Below, piece by piece: positions 24,288 to 34,975 of a stretch of DNA of 40,735 nt (position 1 is its first letter; each line of letters begins with the position of its first letter). The DNA lies in IMG/VR virus record IMGVR_UViG_3300021964_000167, positions 1 to 40,735 of that record; one strand, written 5' to 3'. Made by a program: the position numbers and the translations under genes. The notes beneath the pieces are model-generated. The model had not been told where the DNA came from. It was given only the letters and a program-made list of their open reading frames with translations, and searched no databases. Source of the stretch: a virus.

Positions 24288-27200
24288 TTAATCTCCTGTA
24301 TTCGCACTATTATTAGGGCTTATCTCATAGAATAGCACCTCATTAGCTAGCTGTGGGAAGTTAGTATCTTTACCTTTAGTTACCAAATCTTGCCAAATTA
24401 TTGTCATAATCTCTCTAGCTCTTACTGGTGCTTCGCTTACACCATTTAATGTTCTTGATTTCTTAGTTGGGTTAAAGACATACATAGTCTCACCCTTATA
24501 AGTAAAACTTCCTCCATCTAATAATACATCAATAATTTGATTTCTGTAATCTAAGTACTCAGTTAATATTGGATACTCCGGACTTTGTCTTGTCTCTTCA
24601 TAGTCCACCCATCTATCAAGTTCTGCATATAACTCTCTTGTTGTTGCAGATTTTGGTTTACCTTGGAAGTTAAATAAATCAAATCCATAATCTTCTTCTA
24701 TTTCTGCTTTAAGATTTGATATCTGTTCTTTTTGTAAACTATCCGGAACATTTTCTTTGATATCTCTTTTACCTTTTTCATACTCATAAATAGCTTGACT
24801 GTGTCTCATAAAGTTACCAAACTCTTCCAGTTGTAGTCCTTGACTTCTTGTTTCATAATATGCAGGCCAAAACAATTCGTCTTCTACTTTATCCGGATAA
24901 ATATAATAAGCAGTGTTAGGTAACGCATCAGCTTCTAATAATCTTTTTCTATCATCTTCTTGCCACCAAAAGAATGCATTTTCTTTTACAGGTTGTTTAC
25001 CAATTTTATAAGAGCTAGCTTGTTTCAATGGTATAGGGTTAATACCAAACTTTTCTATAAACTCTTCTTGTGTAGCAAAGTTGTCATAACCATTTTTAAT
25101 TAACATTTCTTGATATTTATTTACTAATACTTGTGTTCCCCACCATTCACCATTTTTATCTTCAACTTCTATTCTTGGTTGTACTGCAGTAGGTAATGAG
25201 AATTGTGCCATACCTCGTATGACATAAACATTTCTTGCTTGTTCTAATGCCCTATCTATAAATTTGTTAACTTCTAGTTGGTCACTTTGGTCAACTAATC
25301 CTGCAAGTACATAAGAACTGTATAAATCCATTGCTGTTGTGGCAAATGCATTTTGTAAATCTGTATCCGGTGAGCCTTCCCAAGTTAAAAACTTTTTAGC
25401 CCATGCAGGTAATTGGTCTGATAACTGGCCGGAACTCTCAAACTCTCCTAAGAAAAACTTACGAGCAGATTGTGGCGCACCTATAGCATTTAAGAATATT
25501 CTCATTGGGAATGTTACTACTGGTCCAAATCCAGGAGCAAAACCATTCTGTGCAATTAAGTTAAGTCCCGATGCGTAACCAGGAGCTGTAGCTCGTATAC
25601 CTTCATCTTCTAAACTTTCTCCAAATACTGCTGTTTGGTAAGGTGAAGTAATAGCATCCGGTAAGTTTTCTTTAACTCCCGATGCACGAATAACACTACC
25701 CAATGCTTTAAACGAACCTAATGTGAGTATGTTAAATACATCAACATAGTTAAACATAAGTTTTCCTGTTGATGGGTCTTTCTCTAAGAAACCATTCTCA
25801 CTGTCCCAAGGTTTAGCTTCAGTACCATTGTCTACTGTTATTCTTGCTCTATTAAATTTTTGTGGGTTTTCTGTAATTAATTTACCCCATGATTGAAATA
25901 CCTCTGCCCATATCTCCGGGAAAGGAATGTATTTAGAAAATAAATCTGAAGCAACATGTCGTTGTGATACAGAATAGAATAATGTTTTTACTTCATTCAT
26001 AGCTGCAGTTTTTAATAACTCTTCTGCTTGTGGCAAGCTAGTAACAGTATTCTCTAATGATGGTTGTTTAGCAGCTTCAATTAATTCATCCCATAGTTTG
26101 TTACCATCAATCCAAGGTTCTGCACCTTTTAGGAACTTTGCTTTAGTTGCATCGTCCATATACTGTATAACCTCTATAGCATTTTCATAAAAGGCATATC
26201 TAAATAATGGGTCTCTGTTTAAGTAGTTAGATGGTTTAGATATCAATGCATTGTATCCAGTTTCCAATAAACTGTTTAAAGCATCATTACCATATCTAAC
26301 ATCAGCTAAGTACCCTGCTGCTTGTATCTCTTCACCAACAATCATTGTTCCGCTTTCAGATATTCTACTTTGTAGGTCAAATCTTCTTGGTAATACTTTA
26401 GGCCCTAAATCTTGTGCATCTACTTCTTGTTTAAACAGCTTGATAAATTGTTTGTAAAATTCTTGATTGTTTGTTCCTCGTTCTTTTAATTTAAATGTTT
26501 GGATATGTGTCTTGTATCGTAACCAATCTTTATTATCCATGACACCACCATTTTTAATAAACTGGAATATCTTTGTATTAGAACCTACAGACATATCAGC
26601 AACATACTTAGGATATTGTTTTTGTCCATTTTGATACCAAACTCTTGTAGCAAGTTCTGCTGATAATTCGTTACCTGTTCTTGGGTCTATTATCTTAGCA
26701 GTAGGATTTCCTACAGTTTGTGCAACTCTGTATTGGAGACTTTCTAAATATTCTCTTAACGCTTTGTCACTTTGTAAATATAATCTATCTTCCGGATTAA
26801 AACTTCTAGCAACTAATTCTTCTAAAGTTTCTTTTCCTTCACCTCTAAGATATATCATTGTGTCATCGATACCTTTATTAACAAGTGGAACGACTATTGG
26901 GTCTGATGCAAGTAAGTACATTTCTTCCCACAATGCTTCCCAGTATCTAGGGTTAATGTTTCCAGTAGGTAAATACTTATCAACACTAATCATTAAGTTC
27001 TCTGCTAAATCTTTTCTTCCATCAAGTAATCCTCTAGTAATAGCGGCTTCACCCATAGATGCCATGTAACTTTCATCTGTACTAAATAAACTTCCTCCAG
27101 GCATACCTTTAGCAGCACCTTTTACTTCTTCAACTGTTAGACCTAATGCATCAAAGTTAGATTTAAACATTGCTTCCATAGTTGGTTTATTAAGAACTGT

Positions 27201-30200
27201 GTCTATATTTATATCTGCTGCAGTTTTAAAACCATCTCCTTTAGCTTTGCTGTATAGATAAATTAAATTATTATCCATTAGTGGTTTACCAAATCCTGTT
27301 TTTTCTGCAAGCTCTCTATTAGCGATATATACACTTTCTTGAAATGAGTTAGCTCCAATGTATACAGCATTAGCTACAGCATTTTCACCTTGCAATGCAA
27401 CAGATACATCAATGATAAAGTTTCCTGCATCATCTTGATAGGTTCCTATAACATGACTTTGCTTAGACAACAGGCCAATAGTGTCATCATCTAAAAACAC
27501 ATTGTCTATTTGTTGGTCTATATATTCTGCAGGGCTTATGTTAAGTTCTTTTGCTTTTGTTTCGATATCTCCAAGTTGACCTAAGCTAAACTCTTTATCT
27601 TTATAAGGTGATACGAATGCATCTCCTTCTGCAAGTTTTCTTGTTTGTAAGTCAATAAATTTTCTTTCATCTAAATCAGTAGTAAACCCACCGGATTTTA
27701 TAAATGCTTCACCCATAGAGTTATAAGTTACGCCATCAAATCCTTCTATACTTCCTTTAGCATTAGCTTTTATTTTTCTAGTTTTTGTTTTAAATGCTTG
27801 TTCAGTTAACTCTGCAAATCTTAAATCTCTCAAATCAAAATTATTAACTGCAGCATCAATAATGTAATCTGAAACAACACCTTGTGGATTTGTTTCTAGT
27901 AGATTTGTTTTTATTAACTTTTGTGACCTATTGTAATCTATAGCTTGAAATTGTCCTATATCTTCTACATCAATCATATTTTTTAAGAACTCAATATCAT
28001 CCGGACCCATTCTTGTAGTCATAACTATTTCACCTAAGTTGTTATACAACTGTGCTACTTCATTTGCTCTAACATCATTTCCAAATAGACCAAATTGTTT
28101 GTTTGAGTTTAAGGCCATTCTTTGAAATGGATGTGTAATAAAGTTTACTTTGTCACCGAATGCAGCACGCAAAGCTTCTTCGGGTGATATTCTCAACATA
28201 AGAGCAAGTCGTAACATCCAGGCAGGTTTTAATATTTTGTTTTGTACATTATCTAACATAGTTTCGATAGGGCCTTTTGGTTTTAAAGTAAGTCTGTTTC
28301 CGGATACATTATCTAACAATGCTTTTCTAGGAACTTTTAAAAAGTCAGTCCAGTTAAAATCTTCTGCTAGATTTTTGGGTTTATCTGCCCATGCTCTTAA
28401 TCGACTATCTGTAGGTCCAATTAGTGTTTGATGAGCTTTAGTTGCTTGTACTACATCTTGTGGGTCTACGATTGTTGAAAATGTTGAACCTGCTTGTGAC
28501 AACATGTGCATGCTAGGTACTGCTTCAAAGATAAACTCTTCTATTTTGTCAATGTCATACTCAATACCTAAACTTTGAAAATGTCCTTCTAAGTCATCAA
28601 TAATTCTTTTGTATTTCTTTTTTACTTTTACACCATTAAAAGATAATGAACCACCAGTAGTACCTTTAAAATAACTTCTTAGTTCTTCCATTTCTGCGCC
28701 AAAGTTTTCTTGTTGTTTAATTAGACTTTCAACATCTACTAACAAGTTAGGGTTTTGTTCACCAACTGAACGAGCAATAGTCTGATTAACTCTGTTTACA
28801 ATATCATCTAGCTCTGATTGTGATTTTGCAGCTAATGTTTCTTGTGCATATTTACCTCTAGTCTTACTATCAACAAATGCATTCTTTAAGTTTGTATCTA
28901 TGTTCCAGGCTGTTTCATCTAGTTGACTAATGATTGCTGTAGTTTGTGGTCTTAGTGACATAGCTCTTTGCATGTGTTTTGGTAATGACATACGCAACTG
29001 TGCGCCAACACCAAGCAATCCTTTAGCAGGTTGTGATGATTGAAACATCCCTACAAATTTTCTTATAGGTGCAACATCTGTACTTTGACCAGTAATTAAT
29101 TTACCAACAAAGTTAAAGAATTCACCAGTCACTGTAGGTTTAGCAGGCAATGCTCCTAGACCAAAGTTTTTATTATTCTTAGTTAATTCTCTAGCTCTAT
29201 CAAGTTCTATTTGTGTTTTCTTAGGTACATAAGATTTAATCATTGTAAACATATTGTCTAATTGTGTATCAGTTAAATTACCACCTTTAGCAACAACATC
29301 AAGTACATCCCATACATGTATAGGGTCATCTACTTCTAGAAGTACTTTCTTTACTGACATAGGAATATTTCTAAATTCCGGAATATCATTTAAGAAAGAC
29401 ATACCTTCATCACCGCTAAGTTTTGCTATTGCTTCTCCAAATTTTTGTCCCCATCCTGTAGCTCTAACATCATCTAATGTTCTACCATAAAAAATAGCTC
29501 TATTTTGTTTACCTGTTTTTCCTGGCAAAAATGTTTTAAATAATTGTTTAGATAATTGTGTAGCATCATCAGTAGCTTTTAATGCTTTAGTATTAGCACT
29601 TACCATTGTTCTCATTGCATTTTTTACACCTGCACCATAAGCAAGGCCTAGGTTTACTGGGTCTGCTGCAACTCTAAAGACACCATCAATAACACCGGAG
29701 ACAACACTGTATCCTGTGGAACCTGGCTCTAACATTTGTGCAGCAACTATTCGTCCAGGAGATATGTCTATCTCTTCTCCAGTTTTTGTTTGATATTTAA
29801 ATTGGTCTTCTCTTTTATCAAACACTTCTGTAATCGGCGCACCATAAATATCTGTAGCTCTTGTCATTGCGGTTCTCTCGTCAGAACCTTTTCTTATTTC
29901 ATCAAGATAAGTTTGTGTCTGTCTTAAATCTATTGAAGATGGTAAATAACCAGTACCTAAGTTAAGAGGTTTTCCTTTCTTTATTTGTTGCAAAGCTAGA
30001 TTAAGTTCTGTAGGTCCATATTTTTGTCTTGCATTTATAAATGCTTCACCAACACTAGGATTAAATACATTGCTTAAAAAATTAGCTGTCGTGCTACCTT
30101 CTTGTCCTGGAGTTTGATTAACAAAAGTTTCAGCTAAACCACCTAATGTAGCACCTGCTACTGTAAGTGGAACTGATTGTCCAGTCTCTTGTGCAGCAAC

Positions 30201-30575
30201 TACTGCAGATTTAAAACCTCTTGATATAGGTTGGAATGCAGCATCTAATGCAAGCATACCTAACTGTACACCTCGTTTAAAAGGATTTACTTTAGTAACA
30301 ATTTTCTGTTCATACTTCTTTGCAAGTATCTCTTGATTTCTTTGAGCTAATTGCAAAGCTATGTCATCTTCAGGATTTAAACCTGTTAATGCTGAATATA
30401 GTACCATCTGTGGCGGTAGGGTAGGGTAGGCTTTACCCATGTTAGCTATTCGTTGTTGTAATTCTAGGTTGGTTTCTTGCGTTCCCTGTTTGTAAGAGTT
30501 TACCCTATTGAGCGTATCTTCTGCATGTGCAATAGCGAGGTCCATTGCAGAAAATGATATACCATTAGACCGCAT
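24288..30575 (-). CDS. Giant internal/ejection protein (2095 aa)
   Basis: This gene takes up about 15% of the window. The product is mostly helical with several hydrophobic stretches, for example RGVQLGMLALDAAFQP and VPLTVAGATLGGLAETF near residues 105-160, and YSVVSGVIDGVFRVAADPVN around 290. I see no polymerase, transglycosylase, peptidase or helicase motif. Compared with T7 gp16 (about 1300 residues) it is very long. It overlaps the upstream gene by 11 bases. The most likely role is a DNA-ejection or internal core protein. Virion RNA polymerase, as in N4, is unlikely without motif support. An in-frame GTTTAAAC (KLFKQE) lies at 26429-26436. Confidence 0.7.
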   Translation of the reverse strand: MRSNGISFSAMDLAIAHAEDTLNRVNSYKQGTQETNLELQQRIANMGKAYPTLPPQMVLYSALTGLNPEDDIALQLAQRNQEILAKKYEQKIVTKVNPFKRGVQLGMLALDAAFQPISRGFKSAVVAAQETGQSVPLTVAGATLGGLAETFVNQTPGQEGSTTANFLSNVFNPSVGEAFINARQKYGPTELNLALQQIKKGKPLNLGTGYLPSSIDLRQTQTYLDEIRKGSDERTAMTRATDIYGAPITEVFDKREDQFKYQTKTGEEIDISPGRIVAAQMLEPGSTGYSVVSGVIDGVFRVAADPVNLGLAYGAGVKNAMRTMVSANTKALKATDDATQLSKQLFKTFLPGKTGKQNRAIFYGRTLDDVRATGWGQKFGEAIAKLSGDEGMSFLNDIPEFRNIPMSVKKVLLEVDDPIHVWDVLDVVAKGGNLTDTQLDNMFTMIKSYVPKKTQIELDRARELTKNNKNFGLGALPAKPTVTGEFFNFVGKLITGQSTDVAPIRKFVGMFQSSQPAKGLLGVGAQLRMSLPKHMQRAMSLRPQTTAIISQLDETAWNIDTNLKNAFVDSKTRGKYAQETLAAKSQSELDDIVNRVNQTIARSVGEQNPNLLVDVESLIKQQENFGAEMEELRSYFKGTTGGSLSFNGVKVKKKYKRIIDDLEGHFQSLGIEYDIDKIEEFIFEAVPSMHMLSQAGSTFSTIVDPQDVVQATKAHQTLIGPTDSRLRAWADKPKNLAEDFNWTDFLKVPRKALLDNVSGNRLTLKPKGPIETMLDNVQNKILKPAWMLRLALMLRISPEEALRAAFGDKVNFITHPFQRMALNSNKQFGLFGNDVRANEVAQLYNNLGEIVMTTRMGPDDIEFLKNMIDVEDIGQFQAIDYNRSQKLIKTNLLETNPQGVVSDYIIDAAVNNFDLRDLRFAELTEQAFKTKTRKIKANAKGSIEGFDGVTYNSMGEAFIKSGGFTTDLDERKFIDLQTRKLAEGDAFVSPYKDKEFSLGQLGDIETKAKELNISPAEYIDQQIDNVFLDDDTIGLLSKQSHVIGTYQDDAGNFIIDVSVALQGENAVANAVYIGANSFQESVYIANRELAEKTGFGKPLMDNNLIYLYSKAKGDGFKTAADINIDTVLNKPTMEAMFKSNFDALGLTVEEVKGAAKGMPGGSLFSTDESYMASMGEAAITRGLLDGRKDLAENLMISVDKYLPTGNINPRYWEALWEEMYLLASDPIVVPLVNKGIDDTMIYLRGEGKETLEELVARSFNPEDRLYLQSDKALREYLESLQYRVAQTVGNPTAKIIDPRTGNELSAELATRVWYQNGQKQYPKYVADMSVGSNTKIFQFIKNGGVMDNKDWLRYKTHIQTFKLKERGTNNQEFYKQFIKLFKQEVDAQDLGPKVLPRRFDLQSRISESGTMIVGEEIQAAGYLADVRYGNDALNSLLETGYNALISKPSNYLNRDPLFRYAFYENAIEVIQYMDDATKAKFLKGAEPWIDGNKLWDELIEAAKQPSLENTVTSLPQAEELLKTAAMNEVKTLFYSVSQRHVASDLFSKYIPFPEIWAEVFQSWGKLITENPQKFNRARITVDNGTEAKPWDSENGFLEKDPSTGKLMFNYVDVFNILTLGSFKALGSVIRASGVKENLPDAITSPYQTAVFGESLEDEGIRATAPGYASGLNLIAQNGFAPGFGPVVTFPMRIFLNAIGAPQSARKFFLGEFESSGQLSDQLPAWAKKFLTWEGSPDTDLQNAFATTAMDLYSSYVLAGLVDQSDQLEVNKFIDRALEQARNVYVIRGMAQFSLPTAVQPRIEVEDKNGEWWGTQVLVNKYQEMLIKNGYDNFATQEEFIEKFGINPIPLKQASSYKIGKQPVKENAFFWWQEDDRKRLLEADALPNTAYYIYPDKVEDELFWPAYYETRSQGLQLEEFGNFMRHSQAIYEYEKGKRDIKENVPDSLQKEQISNLKAEIEEDYGFDLFNFQGKPKSATTRELYAELDRWVDYEETRQSPEYPILTEYLDYRNQIIDVLLDGGSFTYKGETMYVFNPTKKSRTLNGVSEAPVRAREIMTIIWQDLVTKGKDTNFPQLANEVLFYEISPNNSANTGD

Positions 30576-31023
30576 CGCTTTCCTTTAATTTGTTGGCATA
30601 CCTGTTATTTTTTTTAGTATCAACAACTTGTGGTGCTGCATCATTTTGTTGGAAGTATTCTAAAATTATTGGGTCTTGAAATTTATCAAAGAGGCCGGCC
30701 ATATAACCATTAAAATCTAATTGTGGTTTAGGTACGCCACCTGTACCAGTTTGCAATCCATTAACATTAGATACACCTGGAAGTTTAGTTGCCTCTCCTA
30801 ATTTGATAGGCCTAGCAACTGCAGTTTGTATAGCTTGTGCTATTTCCGGAGTTTCTGCTGTAGCAGAAGTACCTGTTAACCCAGTAGCTAAATCATTTAC
30901 CATACCGGATGAACCTGTTGGGTCTCCTTCTTTTCTAGGAATATACAAATCTGCATATCCTGGGTCTGGTTTCATGTCTGTATTTTTTTTAGCAGCTTGT
31001 TCTGATGCACTCAACCTAACCAT
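30565..31023 (-). CDS. Unknown protein after the portal (152 aa)
   Basis: Low-complexity, Gly/Thr/Ala/Pro-rich middle (VNDLATGLTGTSATAETPEI) flanked by charged ends, with a C-terminal helix (YMAGLFDKFQDPIILEYFQQ). Probably disordered. It overlaps both neighbours and so is tightly coupled. Possibly a minor head or core protein; no family recognised. Confidence 0.65.
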   Translation of the reverse strand: MVRLSASEQAAKKNTDMKPDPGYADLYIPRKEGDPTGSSGMVNDLATGLTGTSATAETPEIAQAIQTAVARPIKLGEATKLPGVSNVNGLQTGTGGVPKPQLDFNGYMAGLFDKFQDPIILEYFQQNDAAPQVVDTKKNNRYANKLKESDAV

Positions 31024-31312
31024 ATTTTTTATCCTCGTCTTCTAAAAAGTTTCCGATGTTTTGAAAAAATTCCATAAAATTTTTTTGTTGTTTATCATTT
31101 AATCTTCTCATCATTATTTTAATAAGAACACCATCCATAGGTCCAGGAACTAAGTATTCAAAAAATACTGGAGTACCTTCTAAATCAATAACAAGTTCTT
31201 CTAAGTTAGGGTCTGTATCATCTAAGTCGAATTCTATATCCCAGTCTTCTTCATTAATGATATTGTAAAAAAGATTATCAGTCTCTTCCATCGGGTCAAA
31301 ATCTTTAGCCAC
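31016..31312 (-). CDS. Small acidic protein after the portal (98 aa), GTG start
   Basis: I place the start at GTG 31312, eight bases after AAGGAGG; the frame runs on to a TTG at 31345 without better support. Very acidic N-terminal half (NEEDWDIEFDLDDTDPNLEE), then a more hydrophobic and basic end. Its start overlaps the portal stop. It could be a portal partner or a tail-assembly-chaperone-like protein. No family recognised. Confidence 0.65.
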   Translation of the reverse strand: MAKDFDPMEETDNLFYNIINEEDWDIEFDLDDTDPNLEELVIDLEGTPVFFEYLVPGPMDGVLIKIMMRRLNDKQQKNFMEFFQNIGNFLEDEDKKYG

Positions 31313-33059
31313 CTTGTCCACCTCCTTGTGCTGCTGCTTGTGCAAGAACTTGTGCTAATCCCGGTGGAGGTCCTGCTTGCGGTCCTGCTTGTTGTTGACC
31401 TGCTTGGGCTAAGGCTACCTCTTCCGGTGTCATGTCGTCACCCTCAGGAGTATAGAACTTTTCTAGAATTGAATTCATGTTTTGAGGATTTTTCTTAATC
31501 TCAATTGCAGCCATAGTTGCTTTAGGGTTACCTTGTGCAGCTTGTGCCATAAGACTTTCAAACAAAACATTCTCTGCTCTCTCTGCATTAATTCTTGAAT
31601 TGATTTGTGATATGTTATCTAATCCATCCATGTTCTCTTGTAAAGTTTGTTTATCAATAATGCCTTGTTGTTTTAGCTGTAGGCCTGTAATAATCTTTTG
31701 TGGTTCATCGAACCCGGCCATAACACCATAAATTCTTCTTGTCTTATACATTTCTGCAATATCTTTACCAGGAACATAAGTCTCTTTAAAGGCTGTACCA
31801 TTTCTAAAACCTGCAATAGGTTTACGCATATTTGGGTACATGGTCTCATCCCACTCTAATCTCTTAGTGTCAATCTGTTCTAAAGCATCTTTAAGAATTA
31901 CTTGATATTCTCTTACATGCAATGATGCAGATTGTCCTAGTTCTTCTAATCCTCTACCAGTAACAAAAGCGTTAGGCGATTGTCCATCATCTGATACAGG
32001 ATATGCAGAACCTAAACGAAGATGTCTTTCTAGTCTATCTATCTGTTGGAACAGCTGATAGGGTAGATTGTTTGTTGGTTTAGATACCTGGCTTCCAGGT
32101 GTCAAGTAGTTAACTGACAATCGTCCTTTCTTATACTGTCCACTTTCTATCTCGCCAATGATGTTGGTTTCTGTAAACACAGCATCTTCCATTGCAATGA
32201 CAGATAGAACATTTATCTTCGCCATATTAGCCATCAAGCCTATAACATGATGGAATTGACCTTGCATTTGGTCAAAAGCAAATCTTTTAGCTACTACAAA
32301 TCTTGGTCCGGATTTAAGTGGGTTAGGAATAAAATCTAATATAACTTTGTTTTCCGGTAAGAAAATGTATGTACCTTCGTCATCATAGTATTCTGCTACA
32401 ACTTTACCTGTACCACTTTGATTAGCCCAGGTTTTGTCATAACTTGACATGTAAGCCATTGTATTATATTCAGCATCAATCTCATCTAAGATAACATTCT
32501 TGTGATTTGGATACAGTTTAGCCAATGTCTCATGTGGAACTCTGTGTACAATAGCTAGTTCTTTAGGTTGTTGACCTTCGCCAAAATATCCAGGGTAACA
32601 AAGATAAGGGTCTTTTACTTCTGCATATGGATAAGGAACACCATTAGCATCTTTCTTTTCTTTTAATACCCATACAGCAAATCCATAACCAGGTAGCCAT
32701 CTACCAACTTGTGGTAATTGTAATTCTAATTTTTGTTGTTCATCATAAGCATGTACTATTCGTTCTAGTTTTTCTGCTCGTTTTGTAGCTCGTTCACTAT
32801 CTTTGTCATTAAAAATATCAATTTTTAAATCGGGCGCTCTACCTAGTTTTTGTGCAAATCTCTCCATAGCCGAATGTAACATGTTAGGTGCAGGTATTTG
32901 GTTATAATCCATATCACGCATTTGTTTACCAAGTAAAGCCTTGATACCATCAGCACCACCATTCATAATTGCTCTTATTTTATCTTTTTCTGAAATGACA
33001 TCTGCGTGTTGCGCTCTAAGCTCGTACACCCTGTTATATATTTCGTCTTCTGTTTTCAT
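31305..33059 (-). CDS. Portal protein (584 aa)
   Basis: Size and position right after the terminase fit. The sequence has the usual portal pattern: an N-terminal helical wing (NMLHSAMERFAQKLGRAPDL), a beta-rich stem region with VKDPYLCYPGYFGEG and AKRFAFDQMQGQ, a helical crown (FVTGRGLEELGQSASLHVRE), and a C-terminal Gln/Gly/Ala-rich tail. I choose ATG 33059, which overlaps the terminase stop as TAATG; an in-frame TTG lies nine bases upstream. The portal forms the dodecameric DNA gate of the head. Confidence 0.85.
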   Translation of the reverse strand: MKTEDEIYNRVYELRAQHADVISEKDKIRAIMNGGADGIKALLGKQMRDMDYNQIPAPNMLHSAMERFAQKLGRAPDLKIDIFNDKDSERATKRAEKLERIVHAYDEQQKLELQLPQVGRWLPGYGFAVWVLKEKKDANGVPYPYAEVKDPYLCYPGYFGEGQQPKELAIVHRVPHETLAKLYPNHKNVILDEIDAEYNTMAYMSSYDKTWANQSGTGKVVAEYYDDEGTYIFLPENKVILDFIPNPLKSGPRFVVAKRFAFDQMQGQFHHVIGLMANMAKINVLSVIAMEDAVFTETNIIGEIESGQYKKGRLSVNYLTPGSQVSKPTNNLPYQLFQQIDRLERHLRLGSAYPVSDDGQSPNAFVTGRGLEELGQSASLHVREYQVILKDALEQIDTKRLEWDETMYPNMRKPIAGFRNGTAFKETYVPGKDIAEMYKTRRIYGVMAGFDEPQKIITGLQLKQQGIIDKQTLQENMDGLDNISQINSRINAERAENVLFESLMAQAAQGNPKATMAAIEIKKNPQNMNSILEKFYTPEGDDMTPEEVALAQAGQQQAGPQAGPPPGLAQVLAQAAAQGGGQGG

Positions 33060-34975
33060 TATCTCCAACTATCTAAATCTATATCACTACCTGCATATCC
33101 ACCAAAAGATGGCTCATATTCAAGTCCCATTGTAGCAAGTCTTTCCTTCTGAAGTCTACGAATAGTTTTCATTGGGAACCAACTAGCCATTACTAAGTCA
33201 GACTTTTGTCCAACACTTCTGCTTTTATTCTGTGCAGAACTGAAATACACTAACTGACTTTTATATAAGTTTACCTTTTCTTGGGCCTCAAAGCCAAGAT
33301 ATGGCAAAGAAATTAATTTTTGTTCAAACAATGGTCTCATTGCTGTAACACCAAATATCGGGTCGTGTTTATTAGAATAAGTCTGCGTTCCTTCTAAGAA
33401 GACACCATGTTTACCTGCAAACTCTCTAATAGATTGGTCTTGTCTAATTGCACGCTGAAAACCATTCTCTTCAATAACCCAATGAGAGAGATTGTATTTC
33501 ACAAACCATTCTTTAATTATTTTAAGTGCTTGTGGAATACCACCTCCAAGTGAGTTCTCCATATCAATCATATACAATTTGTTAGATGCCTGGTCATAAC
33601 CCCATAAGAATGCAGCTTGATATCCGACTGATGCCGGGTCAAGTCCTGCAATTAACCTAACTCCTGCAGGTACCTGCCCAATTTCTCTACTTTGGTCTCG
33701 ACATGCTTCTATTTCTACGCTGTCGAATAAAGCCATACCATCAGGCATAGCAACATTAAGATAAACCATTTCGTAAATTGCTCTACCACCAGTAGTCTCT
33801 GCAGCAGACTTTCTACCCATTAACCATTTGTAAGTTCTTTTGTTTGCCCACAACATACAGTCCTGGTGAGCTTCATCATTCCAGTCGGGTAAGGTACATC
33901 CTGTATCGTGTGCCTCTTCTACTATCGTATTCCAACTTTCGTTGTCTAGTAGATGAGAATATAAATCGTCATAGTGTTGCCTGGAGCCAATAACAATTAA
34001 AGCTGTGTGTTCCTCTTTTCGAGAAGATAGTGTTGTTGTCCACCAAGTTCTTGTGTTCTCTCTTGATGCAGGTTGCATTGTAGAAGAGTGGTCCTCTAAG
34101 TCATCGCCTATGATAATATCACAATCTCGTGAAAGAATTTTTCCACCCCGACCGATACCAACCATGGTAGGAGACTTAATCCCGGTAACAGTACGAGTGC
34201 CAACAGTAAACCCACTCTGCGACCACGCTTTTCCTGCTCTGCTAGTTGGTTTAAAACTCTTTCCAGGTGGGCAGAGTTCTTCGATAAGTTTTTCATTGTT
34301 CTCTAACTGGTCTATTACTGAAGCGACAGCATTCTTAGATATCTCTTCATTACCACCTACCCACAATATTCTAACATTAGGGTTCTTGATTATGAGCCAT
34401 ACTGCGAAATGAATTAGTAGGTCAGTCTTGCCATGTCGTGGAGGAGATAGTATCATCTGCTGATTTCCATGTTCAATAGCTTCAAGAATAGATTTAATCC
34501 ATCTAATGTGAAACTCCGGAGTTTGATATGGTTCACCAGTCTCTGTTTGAAAATATCTATCTCTAAAAATTTTAAAGTCAGCTAATGACTTCTCTGCTTT
34601 AGCAGGTAAAGTCCAGTTCTCTGCTTTTTCTTTTGTCTCCATATCTTCTATCCATGCAGCATACGCATAAGATAGAGCAGCTTTTGTACAGCCTAAGATT
34701 TCTGCAGCGTCTTGTTTTTTTAAATCACCTTTAAGAATAAGGGGTCCTAAGTTTTTTTCTACAAGAGCATCATATACGACACCTCTTCTTTTTTGTACAT
34801 TAGGTTGTGCTACAGGTTTACCATCATGTTCAGGTTCATAAACTGCACCTTGTTGTTGTGCGTAATATTTTTTATTGTGATATGCTTTTGAGCATTTTGG
34901 TGAACAAAATTTTCTTGCAGGTGCTTTTAAAACATTATGACACGATTGTGCAAAACATACTTTTACTTTACTCAT
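33059..34975 (-). CDS. terL: Terminase large subunit with N-terminal zinc finger and HTH
   Basis: Walker A is SPPRHGKT (residues 177-184), Walker B is DIIIGDDLE (286-294), and the RNase H-like nuclease carries LDPAS (Asp446), IEENG (Glu502/503) and SDLVM (Asp593). It therefore has both the ATPase and the nuclease needed for packaging. Residues 1-35 hold four Cys (7, 12, 24, 28), a zinc-finger-like module. Residues about 82-108 (DLKKQDAAEILGCTKAALSY) look like a helix-turn-helix of small-terminase type. No separate small terminase is visible, so DNA recognition may be built in. Confidence 0.93.
   Translation of the reverse strand: MSKVKVCFAQSCHNVLKAPARKFCSPKCSKAYHNKKYYAQQQGAVYEPEHDGKPVAQPNVQKRRGVVYDALVEKNLGPLILKGDLKKQDAAEILGCTKAALSYAYAAWIEDMETKEKAENWTLPAKAEKSLADFKIFRDRYFQTETGEPYQTPEFHIRWIKSILEAIEHGNQQMILSPPRHGKTDLLIHFAVWLIIKNPNVRILWVGGNEEISKNAVASVIDQLENNEKLIEELCPPGKSFKPTSRAGKAWSQSGFTVGTRTVTGIKSPTMVGIGRGGKILSRDCDIIIGDDLEDHSSTMQPASRENTRTWWTTTLSSRKEEHTALIVIGSRQHYDDLYSHLLDNESWNTIVEEAHDTGCTLPDWNDEAHQDCMLWANKRTYKWLMGRKSAAETTGGRAIYEMVYLNVAMPDGMALFDSVEIEACRDQSREIGQVPAGVRLIAGLDPASVGYQAAFLWGYDQASNKLYMIDMENSLGGGIPQALKIIKEWFVKYNLSHWVIEENGFQRAIRQDQSIREFAGKHGVFLEGTQTYSNKHDPIFGVTAMRPLFEQKLISLPYLGFEAQEKVNLYKSQLVYFSSAQNKSRSVGQKSDLVMASWFPMKTIRRLQKERLATMGLEYEPSFGGYAGSDIDLDSWR

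Noticed and set aside
24288-30575. Virion RNA polymerase like that of N4
   Set aside because: No T7-like polymerase motifs could be found by eye in the 2095-residue chain. Length alone is not evidence.
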